A DNA stretch of 64,000 bases from Sphingobium cyanobacteriorum (lineage in GTDB: Bacteria > Pseudomonadota > Alphaproteobacteria > Sphingomonadales > Sphingomonadaceae), in NCBI RefSeq assembly GCF_030580935.1, contig NZ_JAUQOM010000001.1, positions 744,001 through 808,000 on the forward strand, given 5' to 3'. Shown here piece after piece: positions 44,881-53,686 of this stretch. The notes under the pieces are model-generated. The model made no database searches. It was not told where the DNA came from and saw only the letters and a program-made list of their open reading frames with translations. Both the position numbers and the translations under genes were made by a program. Positions within the stretch are counted from its first letter, which is position 1. Each line of letters starts with the position of its first letter.

Positions 44881-46824
44881 ATGTCTGACGATTTCTTCCC
44901 GGTGCCCGAAAGCTGGGCCAAGGGGGCATTGATGGACCGGGCCGCCCGCGAAGCCGATTATGCGCGCTCGATCAACGATGCCGACGCCTATTGGCTGGAA
45001 CGTGCGCAGCGACTGGACTGGATCACGCCGCCGACCAAAGCCAATGAGAGCAGCTTCGACGAAGCCGATTTCGGCGTCAAATGGTTCGCCGACGGCGTGC
45101 TCAACGTCAGCGCCAACTGCATCGATCGCCACTTGGCAACCCGTGCTGATCAGGTCGCGATCCTCTGGGAGCCCGATTCGCCCGATGCACAGCCGCGCCG
45201 CTATACCTATGCCCAGGTGCATGAAGCGGTCTGCCGCTTCGCCAATGTGCTGAAAGCCGCCGGCGCGAAGAAGGGCGATCGTGTCACCCTCTATCTGCCG
45301 ATGATCCCGGAGGCCGCCTTCGCCCTGCTCGCCTGCGCCCGCATCGGCGCGGTCCACAGCGTCGTGTTCGGCGGCTTTTCGCCCGAAGCGCTGGCTGGCC
45401 GCATTCAGGATTGCGACTCGACGCTGGTTGTCACCGCCGATGAAGGCCGTCGCGCCGGCAAGAGCGTGCCCCTGAAAGCCAATGTCGACGCCGCGCTCAA
45501 GGATTGCCCCAGCGTCAAGAAGGTCGTCGTGGTCCAGGCCACCGGCGGCGCGGTGACGATGCAGGACGGCCGCGACCTGTGGCTGCATGAAGAAGCCGCC
45601 AGAGCGTCTGCCGACTGCGCGCCCGAACCGATGAATGCGGAAGACCCGCTGTTCATCCTCTACACCTCAGGTTCCACGGGCAAGCCCAAGGGCGTGCTGC
45701 ACACGACCGGCGGCTATCTGCTCTGGGCCAGCCTGACCCATGAACTGTGCTTCGACTATCGCCCCGGCGACATCTACTGGTGCGCTGCCGATATCGGCTG
45801 GGTCACGGGCCACAGCTATATCGTCTATGGTCCGCTGGCGAACGGTGCGACGACTTTGATGTATGAAGGCGTCCCCAACTACCCGACACCCGCGCGTATC
45901 TGGCAGGTTGTCGACCGCCATCAGGTGCAGACCATCTTCACCGCCCCCACGGCGCTGCGCGCGCTGATGAAGGAGGGCGACGGTTTCGTCCATTCCACCA
46001 GCCGCAAATCGCTTCGCCTGCTCGGCACGGTGGGCGAACCGATCAACCCGGAAGCCTGGCGCTGGTATCATGGCGTGGTAGGCGAAGGCCGCTGCCCGAT
46101 CATCGACACCTGGTGGCAGACCGAAACCGGCGCGGCGATGATCGCGCCCACGCCCGGCGCCACCGATCTCAAGCCCGGCTCGGCCACCTTCCCCATGCCC
46201 GGCGTCGTGCCGCAGATCGTGGATGGCGAAGGCGTGGTGCTGGAGGGGGCGGCCGAAGGCAATCTCGTCATCGCACGGAGCTGGCCCGGCCAGATGCGCA
46301 CCGTCTGGGGCGATCATGACCGCTTCTTCCAGACCTATTTCACCACCTTCCCCGGCAAATATACGACCGGCGACGGCGCGCGACGCGACGCCGACGGCTA
46401 TTACTGGATCACCGGCCGCGTCGACGATGTCATCAACGTATCAGGCCACCGCATGGGCACGGCGGAGGTCGAAAGCGCGCTGGTACTGCACGAAAGCGTG
46501 GCCGAAGCGGCTGTCGTCGGCTTCCCCCACGATATCAAGGGGCAGGGCATCTACGCCTATGTCACGCTCAACAGCGGCGAGGAAGCGACCGATGACCTGC
46601 GCAAGACGCTGGTGAAATGGGTCCGCACCGAAATCGGCCCGATCGCCACGCCCGATGCGATCCAGTTCGCCCCCGGCCTGCCCAAGACCCGCTCTGGCAA
46701 GATCATGCGCCGCATCCTCCGTAAGATTGCGGAGGGCGAAGTGTCGGCGCAGGCGCTAGGGGATACCAGCACGCTGGCCGACCCGTCCGTGGTGGACAAT
46801 CTGGTCGCCAATCGTCAGGGTTAG
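44881..46824 (+). CDS. acsA: Acetyl-CoA synthetase
   Basis: 647 residues, the normal length. Activates acetate to acetyl-CoA through acetyl-AMP. The motifs [65 protein letters not shown] and the regulatory lysine site [11 protein letters not shown] (reversible acetylation) are all present. ATG 44881 starts the conserved N-terminus; upstream in-frame residues lie in the promoter region. Followed after 26 bp by the cytochrome b561 gene. Confidence 0.97.
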   Translation: MSDDFFPVPESWAKGALMDRAAREADYARSINDADAYWLERAQRLDWITPPTKANESSFDEADFGVKWFADGVLNVSANCIDRHLATRADQVAILWEPDSPDAQPRRYTYAQVHEAVCRFANVLKAAGAKKGDRVTLYLPMIPEAAFALLACARIGAVHSVVFGGFSPEALAGRIQDCDSTLVVTADEGRRAGKSVPLKANVDAALKDCPSVKKVVVVQATGGAVTMQDGRDLWLHEEAARASADCAPEPMNAEDPLFILYTSGSTGKPKGVLHTTGGYLLWASLTHELCFDYRPGDIYWCAADIGWVTGHSYIVYGPLANGATTLMYEGVPNYPTPARIWQVVDRHQVQTIFTAPTALRALMKEGDGFVHSTSRKSLRLLGTVGEPINPEAWRWYHGVVGEGRCPIIDTWWQTETGAAMIAPTPGATDLKPGSATFPMPGVVPQIVDGEGVVLEGAAEGNLVIARSWPGQMRTVWGDHDRFFQTYFTTFPGKYTTGDGARRDADGYYWITGRVDDVINVSGHRMGTAEVESALVLHESVAEAAVVGFPHDIKGQGIYAYVTLNSGEEATDDLRKTLVKWVRTEIGPIATPDAIQFAPGLPKTRSGKIMRRILRKIAEGEVSAQALGDTSTLADPSVVDNLVANRQG

Positions 46825-46850
46825 GCACAACAAGCCGCAAGGGAGCCATC

Positions 46851-47363
46851 ATGGACCGCTACACCACCTTCGCCCGTGCCCTGCACTGGATCATGGCGGT
46901 CCTGATCATCGCCAATCTCGCGCTGGGCATCGGCCATGACGCACTGCCCAGGGACTGGGCGGTGATGCCGATGCACAAATCGATCGGGCTGACCGTGCTG
47001 GTGCTGACGCTGGTGCGGATCGGCTGGCGGATCGGCCACCCGGCCCCGCGCCTGCCCGCCGCGATGCCGGCGTGGGAAAAAGGCGCGGCCCATGCGACCC
47101 ATGCGCTCTTCTACGCCTTCATGATCCTGGTGCCGCTGTCGGGCTGGATCATGACATCGGCCGGCACGCGGCCGCTCAACTGGTTCTTCCTGTTCGACGT
47201 GCCCAAATTCGCGGTGACGAAGGGCGACGCCATCGTCGACCTGTCGGGCGAAGGGCATGAGATCATGGGCTTCGCCTGGGCGGCGCTGATCCTCGTTCAT
47301 ATCGGCGCGGCGCTGCGCCATCATCTCGTGCTGAAGGACAATGTGCTGCGACGGATGCTGTGA
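46851..47363 (+). CDS. Cytochrome b561-family protein
   Basis: 170 residues with four predicted membrane helices. Heme-ligand histidines are in ARALHWIMAVL, MPMHKSIGLTVL, HATHALFYAFM and HIGAALRHHLVLKDN, as in the YceJ/CybB family of di-heme b cytochromes that shuttle electrons from ubiquinol, for example to superoxide. It lies just after acsA on the same strand; a functional link is not apparent. Confidence 0.9.
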   Translation: MDRYTTFARALHWIMAVLIIANLALGIGHDALPRDWAVMPMHKSIGLTVLVLTLVRIGWRIGHPAPRLPAAMPAWEKGAAHATHALFYAFMILVPLSGWIMTSAGTRPLNWFFLFDVPKFAVTKGDAIVDLSGEGHEIMGFAWAALILVHIGAALRHHLVLKDNVLRRML

Positions 47364-47367
47364 CAGG

Positions 47368-47396
47368 TTGAATTTTTAGCGGTTCGGGCCTATATC
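47368..47396 (+). promoter_or_regulatory. Sigma-70-like promoter immediately after cytochrome b561
   Basis: TTGAAT (47368-47373), exactly 17 bases, then TATATC (47391-47396). Transcription would start near 47403 and read towards the 3' end of the 30-residue peptide gene on the other strand. No plus-strand gene follows, so it probably drives a short RNA. Confidence 0.55.
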
Positions 47397-47402
47397 TGCA
47401 TT

Positions 47403-47465
47403 CTACGAAACGAATGCGTCAGCCTTCGTTACAGAACCCCCGTCATTGCCGTGGCGGGGGTTCGC
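47403..47465 (+). ncRNA. Candidate antisense RNA facing small hydrophobic peptide gene
   Basis: From the promoter at 47368-47396 the transcript would fold a short stem AACGAA/TTCGTT (47409-47414 with 47425-47430) and a strong 9-bp stem GAACCCCCG/CGGGGGTTC (47434-47442 with 47455-47463), then could stop. It would overlap the 3' UTR of the mRNA for the peptide encoded at 47512-47604, the geometry of RatA opposite TxpA. No expression data, so this is inferred. Confidence 0.4.
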
Positions 47466-47511
47466 TCGTTCAGGAGGCGGGTTGCCGCCCGCCCCCTGTC
47501 CGTCGCACACC

Positions 47512-47604
47512 TTATTTGGAGCGCGAAACCTCCACGATCTTGAGGATCAAGGTCGCAAAGGCGATCATCACCACAAGGGCGATGCACGCATCTACGAAAC
47601 TCAC
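47512..47604 (-). CDS. 30-residue hydrophobic peptide, possible type I toxin
   Basis: GTG start with a perfect AAGGAGT ribosome site seven bases upstream; 30 codons to TAA. The peptide starts MSFVDACIALVVMIAFATLI and ends with the charged tail KIVEVSRSK: one membrane helix with a basic end. The pattern xxxMIAFATLIL is what I know from TxpA/BsrG and holin-like type I toxins of Firmicutes. It is followed on the same strand by GC-rich stems, and a convergent promoter lies opposite its 3' UTR. A small membrane regulator is an alternative. Confidence 0.55.
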   Translation of the reverse strand: MSFVDACIALVVMIAFATLILKIVEVSRSK

Positions 47605-47687
47605 TTGTCTACTCCTTCTGTTACGCGGCAAGATCACCGCACAAAGGATGTAGCCATGTTATGGTTCTGGCTCCCAGTGGTCTGATC

Positions 47688-47706
47688 GGTAGCAGCCCCT
47701 GCTACC
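47688..47706. terminator. Stem-loop after UbiH-type gene
   Basis: GGTAGCAG / CTGCTACC with a CCC loop, five bases past the stop of the FAD hydroxylase gene on the minus strand. No T-tract. Confidence 0.5.
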
Positions 47707-47710
47707 ATAA

Positions 47711-48919
47711 CTAGACCATCTCGCCCGTCAGCAGCCTTGGCAACGCCCCCGACTGCCCGCGCGCTTCCGCCATGAAGCGCCCCTTGAGCGCGCCGCTGCG
47801 CTGCACCGCGGCCAGCCCCGCGCGCCGCACCAGCGACGGCAGCTTGCCGGGCACGTCGAACAGCCGCACCAGACCGTCCATCGCCACGCTGGTCATCAGC
47901 GAATCCAGCCCGCGCCAGCGCTGGTAGCGTGCCAGCAACTGCGCATCGCCCGGATCGAGGCCCAGCCGCATACCCTCCACCAGCACCTCGACCAGCGCCG
48001 CGACATCGCGGAAGCCAAGGTTGACCCCCTGCCCCGCGATCGGATGGATGGCGTGCGCGCTGTCGCCGACCAGCGCGAGGCGGGTGTCGGTGATGCGCGC
48101 GGCATGGTGGAAGCCCAGAGGATAGGAGGAGCGCGGCCCTGCGAGCGTAATCTCGCCCAGGAAACCGCCGATCCGCTTCTGCGCCTCGGCCAGCCAGGCG
48201 CGCTCGCCCAGCTTCATCATTGCCGGCGCCTGGTCTGTCGGCACCGTCCACACGACCGCAGACCGTGTGCCCGGCTGCATCGGCAGCAGCGCGAACGGCC
48301 CGCCGACATAGAAAATCTCATAGGCCGTATTGGCGTGCGGCACCGCATGGTCGATCGCCGTGACCATGGCGGTATGCTTATATTGCCAGCGGGTGGTGTT
48401 GATCCCCGCCGCTTCGCGCGTCGGGCTGTTGCGCCCCTCCGCCGCGACCAGCAGCGCGCCATGGATCGTCGCCCCGCCCGCCAGCGTCAGCGTCACCCCA
48501 TCGACATTGCGATCGACATGGATCGCGCGATCGGGCTGGAAGATCGTCAGATTTTCCGCCTCCGCCGCCGTCTGCGCCAGTGCGACGCGCAGGTCGCGAT
48601 TGGGCACCATCGTCCCCATCACGCCATCGTCCGCATCCGGCGCGAAATCGAGCGCGCCCGGCTCCAGCCCGTCGCTCACCCAGATACGGTCGATCGGGCA
48701 GCCCTTGCCTTCCAGATGCCTGCCCACGCCGATGGCGTTCATCATCGCATAGCTGGTGGAACTGATCGCCGACACGCGACCATCGAACCCGGCGGCAGTG
48801 GTCGCAACCGGATCGGCCGGGTCGATCACGGCGCAGCGCACGCCATGGCCCGAAAGTGCGATCCCCAGGGTCAGGCCAACCAGCCCGCCCCCCAATATGA
48901 CGACATCGAAGCGTTCCAT
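47711..48919 (-). CDS. UbiH/UbiF/COQ6-family FAD-dependent hydroxylase
   Basis: 402 residues. FAD motif FDVVILGGGLVGLTLGIALSG at the start, DG-like region, and C-terminal VGDSAHAIHPIAGQGVNLGFRD, the COQ6 signature. These monooxygenases hydroxylate the ubiquinone ring. Which ring position (UbiH, UbiF, UbiI or the broad-range UbiL/UbiM types of alphaproteobacteria) cannot be settled by eye. Single gene with its own terminator-like hairpin. Confidence 0.88.
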   Translation of the reverse strand: MERFDVVILGGGLVGLTLGIALSGHGVRCAVIDPADPVATTAAGFDGRVSAISSTSYAMMNAIGVGRHLEGKGCPIDRIWVSDGLEPGALDFAPDADDGVMGTMVPNRDLRVALAQTAAEAENLTIFQPDRAIHVDRNVDGVTLTLAGGATIHGALLVAAEGRNSPTREAAGINTTRWQYKHTAMVTAIDHAVPHANTAYEIFYVGGPFALLPMQPGTRSAVVWTVPTDQAPAMMKLGERAWLAEAQKRIGGFLGEITLAGPRSSYPLGFHHAARITDTRLALVGDSAHAIHPIAGQGVNLGFRDVAALVEVLVEGMRLGLDPGDAQLLARYQRWRGLDSLMTSVAMDGLVRLFDVPGKLPSLVRRAGLAAVQRSGALKGRFMAEARGQSGALPRLLTGEMV

Positions 48920-48996
48920 GCCACGCTATCTAGGCGCTCGGCCAGGGATTGGGAAGCCGGGTTTCCCCTCGACTTCCCCTTGTCGATGATACGCGA

Positions 48997-50088
48997 TTAA
49001 ACAGTCCGTACCCAGCCCGCCGGATCGGCCACGATCCCGCGCTGGATGCCGGTCAGCTCCGCGCGCAGGCTTTCCGTCACCAGCCCGCCATTGCCATTGC
49101 CGATGGTGAACTCGCCGTCCGTGCTCCTGACCGTGCCGATCGCGGTGACGACCGCCGCCGTGCCGCAGGCGAAGGCTTCGCGCAGCTTGCCGCTCGCAGC
49201 GTCGGCCCGCCACTGGGCGAAGCTATAGGGTTCCTCGCGCACCTCATGCCCCTTGGCGCGCGCCAGCGTGATGATCGAGTTGCGGGTGATGCCCGGCAGG
49301 ATCGTCCCGGTGAGTGGCGGGGTGACGATCGACCCGTCCTCCATCACGAAAAAGACGTTCATGCCGCCCAGTTCCTCGACCCATTTGTTCTCGGCCGCGT
49401 CCAGGAACACCACCTGGTCGCAACCCTGCCGGGTCGCTTCCTTCTGCGCGACCAGCGACGCGGCATAATTGCCGCCGCACTTGGCCGCGCCCGTGCCGCC
49501 GCGCGCCGCGCGGGTATAATGTTCCGACACCCACAGCGTCACGGCCTTCTTCCCGCCCTTGAAATAGGCGCCGGCGGGCGAGGCGATGACGCAGAAAATA
49601 TATTCGTTCGACGGCCGCACGCCCAGAAACGCCTCGCTCGCAAACAGGAACGGGCGCAGATAAAGGCTGCCCTCGCCAGTCGGAATCCAGTCGGCGTCGA
49701 TCTTCACCAATTGCTCGACCGCTTCCAGGAACAGGTCCTGCGGGATCGCGGGCATCGCCATGCGCTCGGCCGACTCCGCGAAACGGCGGGCGTTTTCCTC
49801 CGGGCGGAACATGGCGATGCTGCCATCCTCCAGCCGGTAGGCCTTCATCCCTTCGAAGATTTCCTGCGCATAATGGAGCACGGCACAGGCGGGATCGAGC
49901 ATGAAGGGCGCGCGCGGCTCGACCTTGTGACTGTGCCAGCCCTGGCCTTCGGTATAGCGAATCGTCACCATATGGTCGGTGAAGAGCCGGCCAAAACCGG
50001 GATCTTCGAGCAGCACCGCACGCTGGTCCGCCGCCACAGCCTGGCTGTTGCGGGTGACGGTGAAGCGCGACGTCTGCTCGGCGGCCAT
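48997..50088 (-). CDS. ilvE: Branched-chain amino acid aminotransferase
   Basis: 363 residues, the class II (eukaryote-like) size. Transfers the amino group between glutamate and branched-chain 2-oxo acids. The PLP-binding Lys is in GTGAAKCGGNYAASL; other motifs are ALHYAQ-like VLHYAQEIFEGMKAYR, FLDAAENKWVEELGGMNVFFV and CGTAAVVTAIGTV. A divergent gene (threonine aldolase) starts 160 bp away across a strong inverted repeat. Confidence 0.95.
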   Translation of the reverse strand: MAAEQTSRFTVTRNSQAVAADQRAVLLEDPGFGRLFTDHMVTIRYTEGQGWHSHKVEPRAPFMLDPACAVLHYAQEIFEGMKAYRLEDGSIAMFRPEENARRFAESAERMAMPAIPQDLFLEAVEQLVKIDADWIPTGEGSLYLRPFLFASEAFLGVRPSNEYIFCVIASPAGAYFKGGKKAVTLWVSEHYTRAARGGTGAAKCGGNYAASLVAQKEATRQGCDQVVFLDAAENKWVEELGGMNVFFVMEDGSIVTPPLTGTILPGITRNSIITLARAKGHEVREEPYSFAQWRADAASGKLREAFACGTAAVVTAIGTVRSTDGEFTIGNGNGGLVTESLRAELTGIQRGIVADPAGWVRTV

Positions 50089-50150
50089 GGTGAGTCTCCT
50101 TATATATGGCTCGAATGCGGCTGCCTATGTCACAGAGCCGTCAATGAAAC

Positions 50151-50175
50151 AATGGGTCATATATACTGACCCATT
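50151..50175. promoter_or_regulatory. 9-bp perfect inverted repeat, candidate operator
   Basis: AATGGGTCA-TATATAC-TGACCCATT lies between divergent ilvE and the threonine aldolase gene, 63 bp before ilvE's start and 74 bp before the aldolase start. The AT-rich spacer and dyad suggest a dimeric regulator site overlapping a promoter. Confidence 0.5.
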
Positions 50176-50248
50176 CCTGTTCAAAAAGGGCCAGCCGCGC
50201 CGCGCTGGCCTCTTCCCGCGCCCCGGCGGCCTCGCTATCGCTGGAGCC

Positions 50249-51268
50249 ATGCATTTCTTTTCCGACAACGCCACCCCCGTCTGCCCCGCAGTCATGGCCG
50301 CCATCGCAGCCGCCGACCGTGCCGACCATGGCTATGACGGCGACGGCTGGAGCGCACGGCTGGACGGCGCCTTTTCGGACCTGTTCGAAACCCCGGTCCG
50401 GGCCTTGTGGCTTGCCACCGGCACGGCGGCGAACAGCATCGCGCTCGCCACCCTCTGCCCGCCTTATGGCGGCGTCATCTGCCATGAAGAAGCGCATATC
50501 CTGATCGACGAATGTGGCGCGCCCGGTTTCTTCACCCATGGCGCAACCCTGATGCCGCTGCCTGGCGACGGTGCGAAGCTGACGCCCGACAGCGTGACCG
50601 CCCGGCTCAGGATGATCCGTCCTGACGTGCATCAATCGCCCGCGCGCGCGATCAGCATCACCAACGCCACCGAATATGGCCGGGCCTACACCCCCGCAGA
50701 GGTCGCCGCGCTGGGCGATATCGCCAAGGGTCATGGCCTGGGCTTTCACATGGACGGCGCGCGCTTCGCCAATGCGGTGGCGCATCTGGGTTGCACGCCC
50801 GCCGACATCACATGGCGCGCTGGCGTCGATGCGCTCAGCTTCGGATGCGTCAAAAATGGCGGCATGGTGGGCGAAGCGCTGCTCTTCTTCGGCGATGCCG
50901 CGCCAGCCCGCGCGGCCGACGCAGCACGCTGGCGCAAGCGATCGGGCCATCTCTTTTCCAAGGGCCGCTATCTCGCCGCGCAGATTCTCGCCATGATCGA
51001 AGGCGACCTGTGGCTGCGCAACGCCCATGCCGCCAATGGCGCGGCGCAGGCGCTGGCCGCCAGCGTTGCGGAACGCCTGCTGCATCCGGTCGAAGCGAAC
51101 GAGCTGTTCGTCCGGCTGACCGCCGACGAAGCCGCCCGGCTGCGCGCACAGGGCTTCGACTTTTACGACTGGGGCGACGGCGCCGCCCGGCTCGTCACCA
51201 ACTGGTCGCAGGACGCGCAGAGCGTCGCCCCGCTGGCACAGGCGCTGAAAGCCCTTGACCATGGCTGA
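50249..51268 (+). CDS. Low-specificity L-threonine aldolase-like PLP enzyme
   Basis: 339 residues, fold-type I. Cleaves L-threonine or allo-threonine to glycine and acetaldehyde. The family start MHFFSDNATPVCPAVMAAI, HEEAHILIDECGAPGFF, GLGFHMDGARFANAVAHL and the PLP-lysine motif SFGCVKNGGMVGE are clear. A GGAG site precedes ATG 50249; the long frame upstream is antisense to ilvE. Its stop overlaps the start of the DMT transporter by 8 bp, so they are coupled; export of an amino acid or derivative is possible. Confidence 0.9.
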   Translation: MHFFSDNATPVCPAVMAAIAAADRADHGYDGDGWSARLDGAFSDLFETPVRALWLATGTAANSIALATLCPPYGGVICHEEAHILIDECGAPGFFTHGATLMPLPGDGAKLTPDSVTARLRMIRPDVHQSPARAISITNATEYGRAYTPAEVAALGDIAKGHGLGFHMDGARFANAVAHLGCTPADITWRAGVDALSFGCVKNGGMVGEALLFFGDAAPARAADAARWRKRSGHLFSKGRYLAAQILAMIEGDLWLRNAHAANGAAQALAASVAERLLHPVEANELFVRLTADEAARLRAQGFDFYDWGDGAARLVTNWSQDAQSVAPLAQALKALDHG

Positions 51269-52172
51269 TGACAGGCAGGGCGGGGTCGTCATCCCTTTCA
51301 TCCTCGTCACCCTGATCTGGAGTTCGACCTGGATCGTGATCCGCGACCAGATCGGATCGGTGCCCGCCAGTTGGTCGGTCTGCTACCGCTTCCTCCTCGC
51401 CGGCATCGCCATGGCCGCCTTTGCCAGATGGCGCGGCGTGCCGCTCCATATCGGGCGCAGCGGCCTGCTCTACGCCGCCCTGCTTGGCATCGCCCAGTTC
51501 GTATTGAACTTCAACTTCGTCTATCGGGCGGAGCATTATCTGACTTCCGGCGTCGTCGCGGTGATCTATGCGATGCTGCTCATTCCCAATTCGATCCTTG
51601 CTTTCCTCATCTTCCGCCAGCCCGTCAGCCGCGCCTTCATCGGCGGATCGGTGGTTGCGGTGGCTGGCATCATCCTGATGCTGCTGCACGAATATCGCGC
51701 CGCCCCATTGGAAACTGCCGGGGCCCACCCGGACATGGTGCTGCTGGGCGTGGCCTTCTCGATCGCCGGGCTGCTGAGCGCATCGGCCGCCAATGTCATG
51801 CAGGGGATGGAAATCGCCCGCCGCCTGCCGATGCTGGCGGTGCTGGCCTGGGCGATGCTGATCGGCGCGGGGGTGGACGCCGCCTTCGCCTGGGCCACCG
51901 TCGGTCCGCCGCAATTCGACATGCGCTGGGGCTATATAGCGGGCGTCGGCTGGCTCGGCCTTGCCGGATCGGTCGTCACCTTCCCGCTCTACTTCACCCT
52001 GATCCAGCGCATGGGCGCGGGCCGCGCCGCCTATACCAGCGTGCTGATCCCGGTGATCGCGATGCTGATCTCGACTCTGGTGGAAGCCTATGCCTGGTCC
52101 ACCCTGTCGATCGTCGGCGCACTGCTGGCGATCGCGGGCATGGCCATCGCGCTGCGGTCCAAGGCGGCTTAG
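51261..52172 (+). CDS. EamA/DMT-family transporter
   Basis: 303 residues with about ten membrane helices in two EamA repeats (IPFILVTLIWSSTWIVIRDQ first; LLGVAFSIAGLLSASAANV second). These proteins export amino acids or metabolites. ATG 51261 overlaps the preceding stop. Overlap with threonine aldolase suggests threonine/homoserine-related export but this is not established. Confidence 0.9.
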   Translation: MADDRQGGVVIPFILVTLIWSSTWIVIRDQIGSVPASWSVCYRFLLAGIAMAAFARWRGVPLHIGRSGLLYAALLGIAQFVLNFNFVYRAEHYLTSGVVAVIYAMLLIPNSILAFLIFRQPVSRAFIGGSVVAVAGIILMLLHEYRAAPLETAGAHPDMVLLGVAFSIAGLLSASAANVMQGMEIARRLPMLAVLAWAMLIGAGVDAAFAWATVGPPQFDMRWGYIAGVGWLGLAGSVVTFPLYFTLIQRMGAGRAAYTSVLIPVIAMLISTLVEAYAWSTLSIVGALLAIAGMAIALRSKAA

Positions 52173-52173
52173 A

Positions 52174-52273
52174 GCGATTTCTAATCAGATGGAATCATCT
52201 GATGACTCGGAAATCGCGTAAAATCGATAATCCAGAGCGGTTGATCCGATGCAATCGGATCGCAAACCGCTCT
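52174..52273. repeat. Paired palindromic elements (REP-like)
   Basis: Two adjoining hairpins: GCGATTTC...GAAATCGC (52174-52217) enclosing CAGATG/CATCTG, and AGAGCGGTT-GATCCGAT-GCA-ATCGGATC-..AACCGCTCT (52234-52273). Both begin with AGAGCGRTT. The second touches the stop of the small gene at 52272. Layout fits dispersed repetitive extragenic palindromes and may serve as terminator for both convergent genes. Confidence 0.6.
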
Positions 52274-52424
52274 AGCGCGCGCCCGGCTGGTAACGCAGCT
52301 TGGCGGCGTTGAGCTTGTCGATCAGGCTGGCGATCGGCTCATGGGCCGTCGCCGCCCGCCCCGGCGCGCCCATGGCGCGCATCCGGTGGCTGAGGGCGGC
52401 AAAGCTCTTGTCAATGCAGGTCAT
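52272..52424 (-). CDS. Small hypothetical protein
   Basis: 50 residues beginning MTCIDKSFAALSHRMRAMG and ending LRYQPGAR, largely polar, no membrane segment. Its stop is inside the palindromic element and it is not in an operon. Length and codon use are compatible with a real small protein of unknown role; a chance frame cannot be excluded. Confidence 0.4.
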   Translation of the reverse strand: MTCIDKSFAALSHRMRAMGAPGRAATAHEPIASLIDKLNAAKLRYQPGAR

Positions 52425-52500
52425 GCGGCATCCCTTGTGAAGCAATGCCTTCCTCATCGACAGGCGCGGTTAACAAGCCGTAAACCACGCGATGAACGCC

Positions 52501-53298
52501 TCAGTCGCAGGCCCGCAAACCCTGGCGATAGGTGGGATAAAGCGGCACCCAGCCCAGCAACCGCTTCGCCCGCCCATTGGCGACGCGGCGATTTTCGGCA
52601 TAGAAGCCCCGCGCCATCGGCGACAATTGCGCCTCCTCCATCGTCTGGAGCGGCGGCAGCGACCGGCCCAGTATCGCACAGGCCTCCTCGATCAGTCGGT
52701 TCTGGGCGCAGGGCAGGTCGTCCGACAGATTGTAAATACCCGCCGGCCCACCCCGGATCGACGCGATCACGCCTGCGACGATGTCGTCCACATGCGCGCG
52801 ACTGAATATCTGGCCCGGCAGGTCGATGCGATGCGCCCGCCCCTCACGCACCCGGTCGAGCGCCGATCGACCCGGCCCGTAAATGCCCGGCAGGCGAAAG
52901 CGGCGCATGTCGGCCCGCAACGCGCCCCAATCCGCATCCGCCCGCACCCGCGCCGACCGCCGGCCAAAGCCCACCGGGCTGCCCTCATCCACCCAGGCGC
53001 CGGCCGCATCGCCATAGACGCCGGTGGAGGAGAGATAGCCGCTCCAGACAGCGGGTGCCGCGGCTATGGCGACACCATAGCGGGTCAGGACGGGGTCTGC
53101 ATCCCCCTCAGGCGGGACGGAGGAGAGGATATGGGTCGCATCGGCAATGGCCGCGCACACGGCGTGCTCGTCATCGAAGGCGAGCATATCGGCCTGAGCA
53201 GCGCGACGAATGCCCGTCACCCGCCACCCTTGCGACCGCAGGCGCAGGGCAAGGCGGGATGCGGTATAGCCCATGCCGATGACAAGCAGATGGGGCAT
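52501..53298 (-). CDS. SDR/NAD-dependent epimerase-like protein
   Basis: 265 residues. A Rossmann start LLVIGMGYTASRLALRLRSQGWRVTGIRR, then SSVPPEGD, YLSSTGVYGDAAGAWVDE (Tyr-type active centre partly kept) and YNLSDDLPCAQNRLIEEACAILG, as in YeeZ-like extended SDR proteins. Predicted to bind NAD(P); substrate unknown. Start 53298 is the Met right before the Rossmann strand. Followed upstream, 25 bp away, by the suf operon tail on the same strand. Confidence 0.8.
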   Translation of the reverse strand: MPHLLVIGMGYTASRLALRLRSQGWRVTGIRRAAQADMLAFDDEHAVCAAIADATHILSSVPPEGDADPVLTRYGVAIAAAPAVWSGYLSSTGVYGDAAGAWVDEGSPVGFGRRSARVRADADWGALRADMRRFRLPGIYGPGRSALDRVREGRAHRIDLPGQIFSRAHVDDIVAGVIASIRGGPAGIYNLSDDLPCAQNRLIEEACAILGRSLPPLQTMEEAQLSPMARGFYAENRRVANGRAKRLLGWVPLYPTYRQGLRACD

Positions 53299-53323
53299 TG
53301 CAACCGACCTTCCGTGCTGCGCC

Positions 53324-53686
53324 CTAAACCGTGAAACTCTCGCCGCAGCCGCAGCTACCCTTGGCGTTGGGATTGGCAAACACGAAACCGGCGGTGAAAT
53401 CATCCTCCACCCAGTCCATCGTCGATCCGATCAGGTACAGCACCGATGCGCCGTCGATATACAGCACCCCGCCGGGCGTCTCGATCTTCTCATCGAACCT
53501 GGCTTCCTGCGTCACATAGTCGACCGAATAGGCCAGGCCCGAACAGCCGCGCTTGGGGGTGGACAGCTTGACCCCGATCGTCCCGTCGGGCGCCTGGCGC
53601 ATCAGGTCGGCGATCCGTGCCTGTGCGCTCGGCGTCAGGATGACGGCGGCGGGACGGGCGCGGGTCTTGGTCTGCACGTCTGTCAT
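53324..53686 (-). CDS. sufA: A-type Fe-S cluster carrier (SufA/ErpA-like)
   Basis: 120 residues. The three ligand cysteines occur as GCSGLAYS and the C-terminal GSCGCGESF. Carries Fe-S clusters from the SufBCD scaffold to apo-proteins. Last gene of the suf operon; its start overlaps the stop of sufT by one base. Confidence 0.92.
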   Translation of the reverse strand: MTDVQTKTRARPAAVILTPSAQARIADLMRQAPDGTIGVKLSTPKRGCSGLAYSVDYVTQEARFDEKIETPGGVLYIDGASVLYLIGSTMDWVEDDFTAGFVFANPNAKGSCGCGESFTV

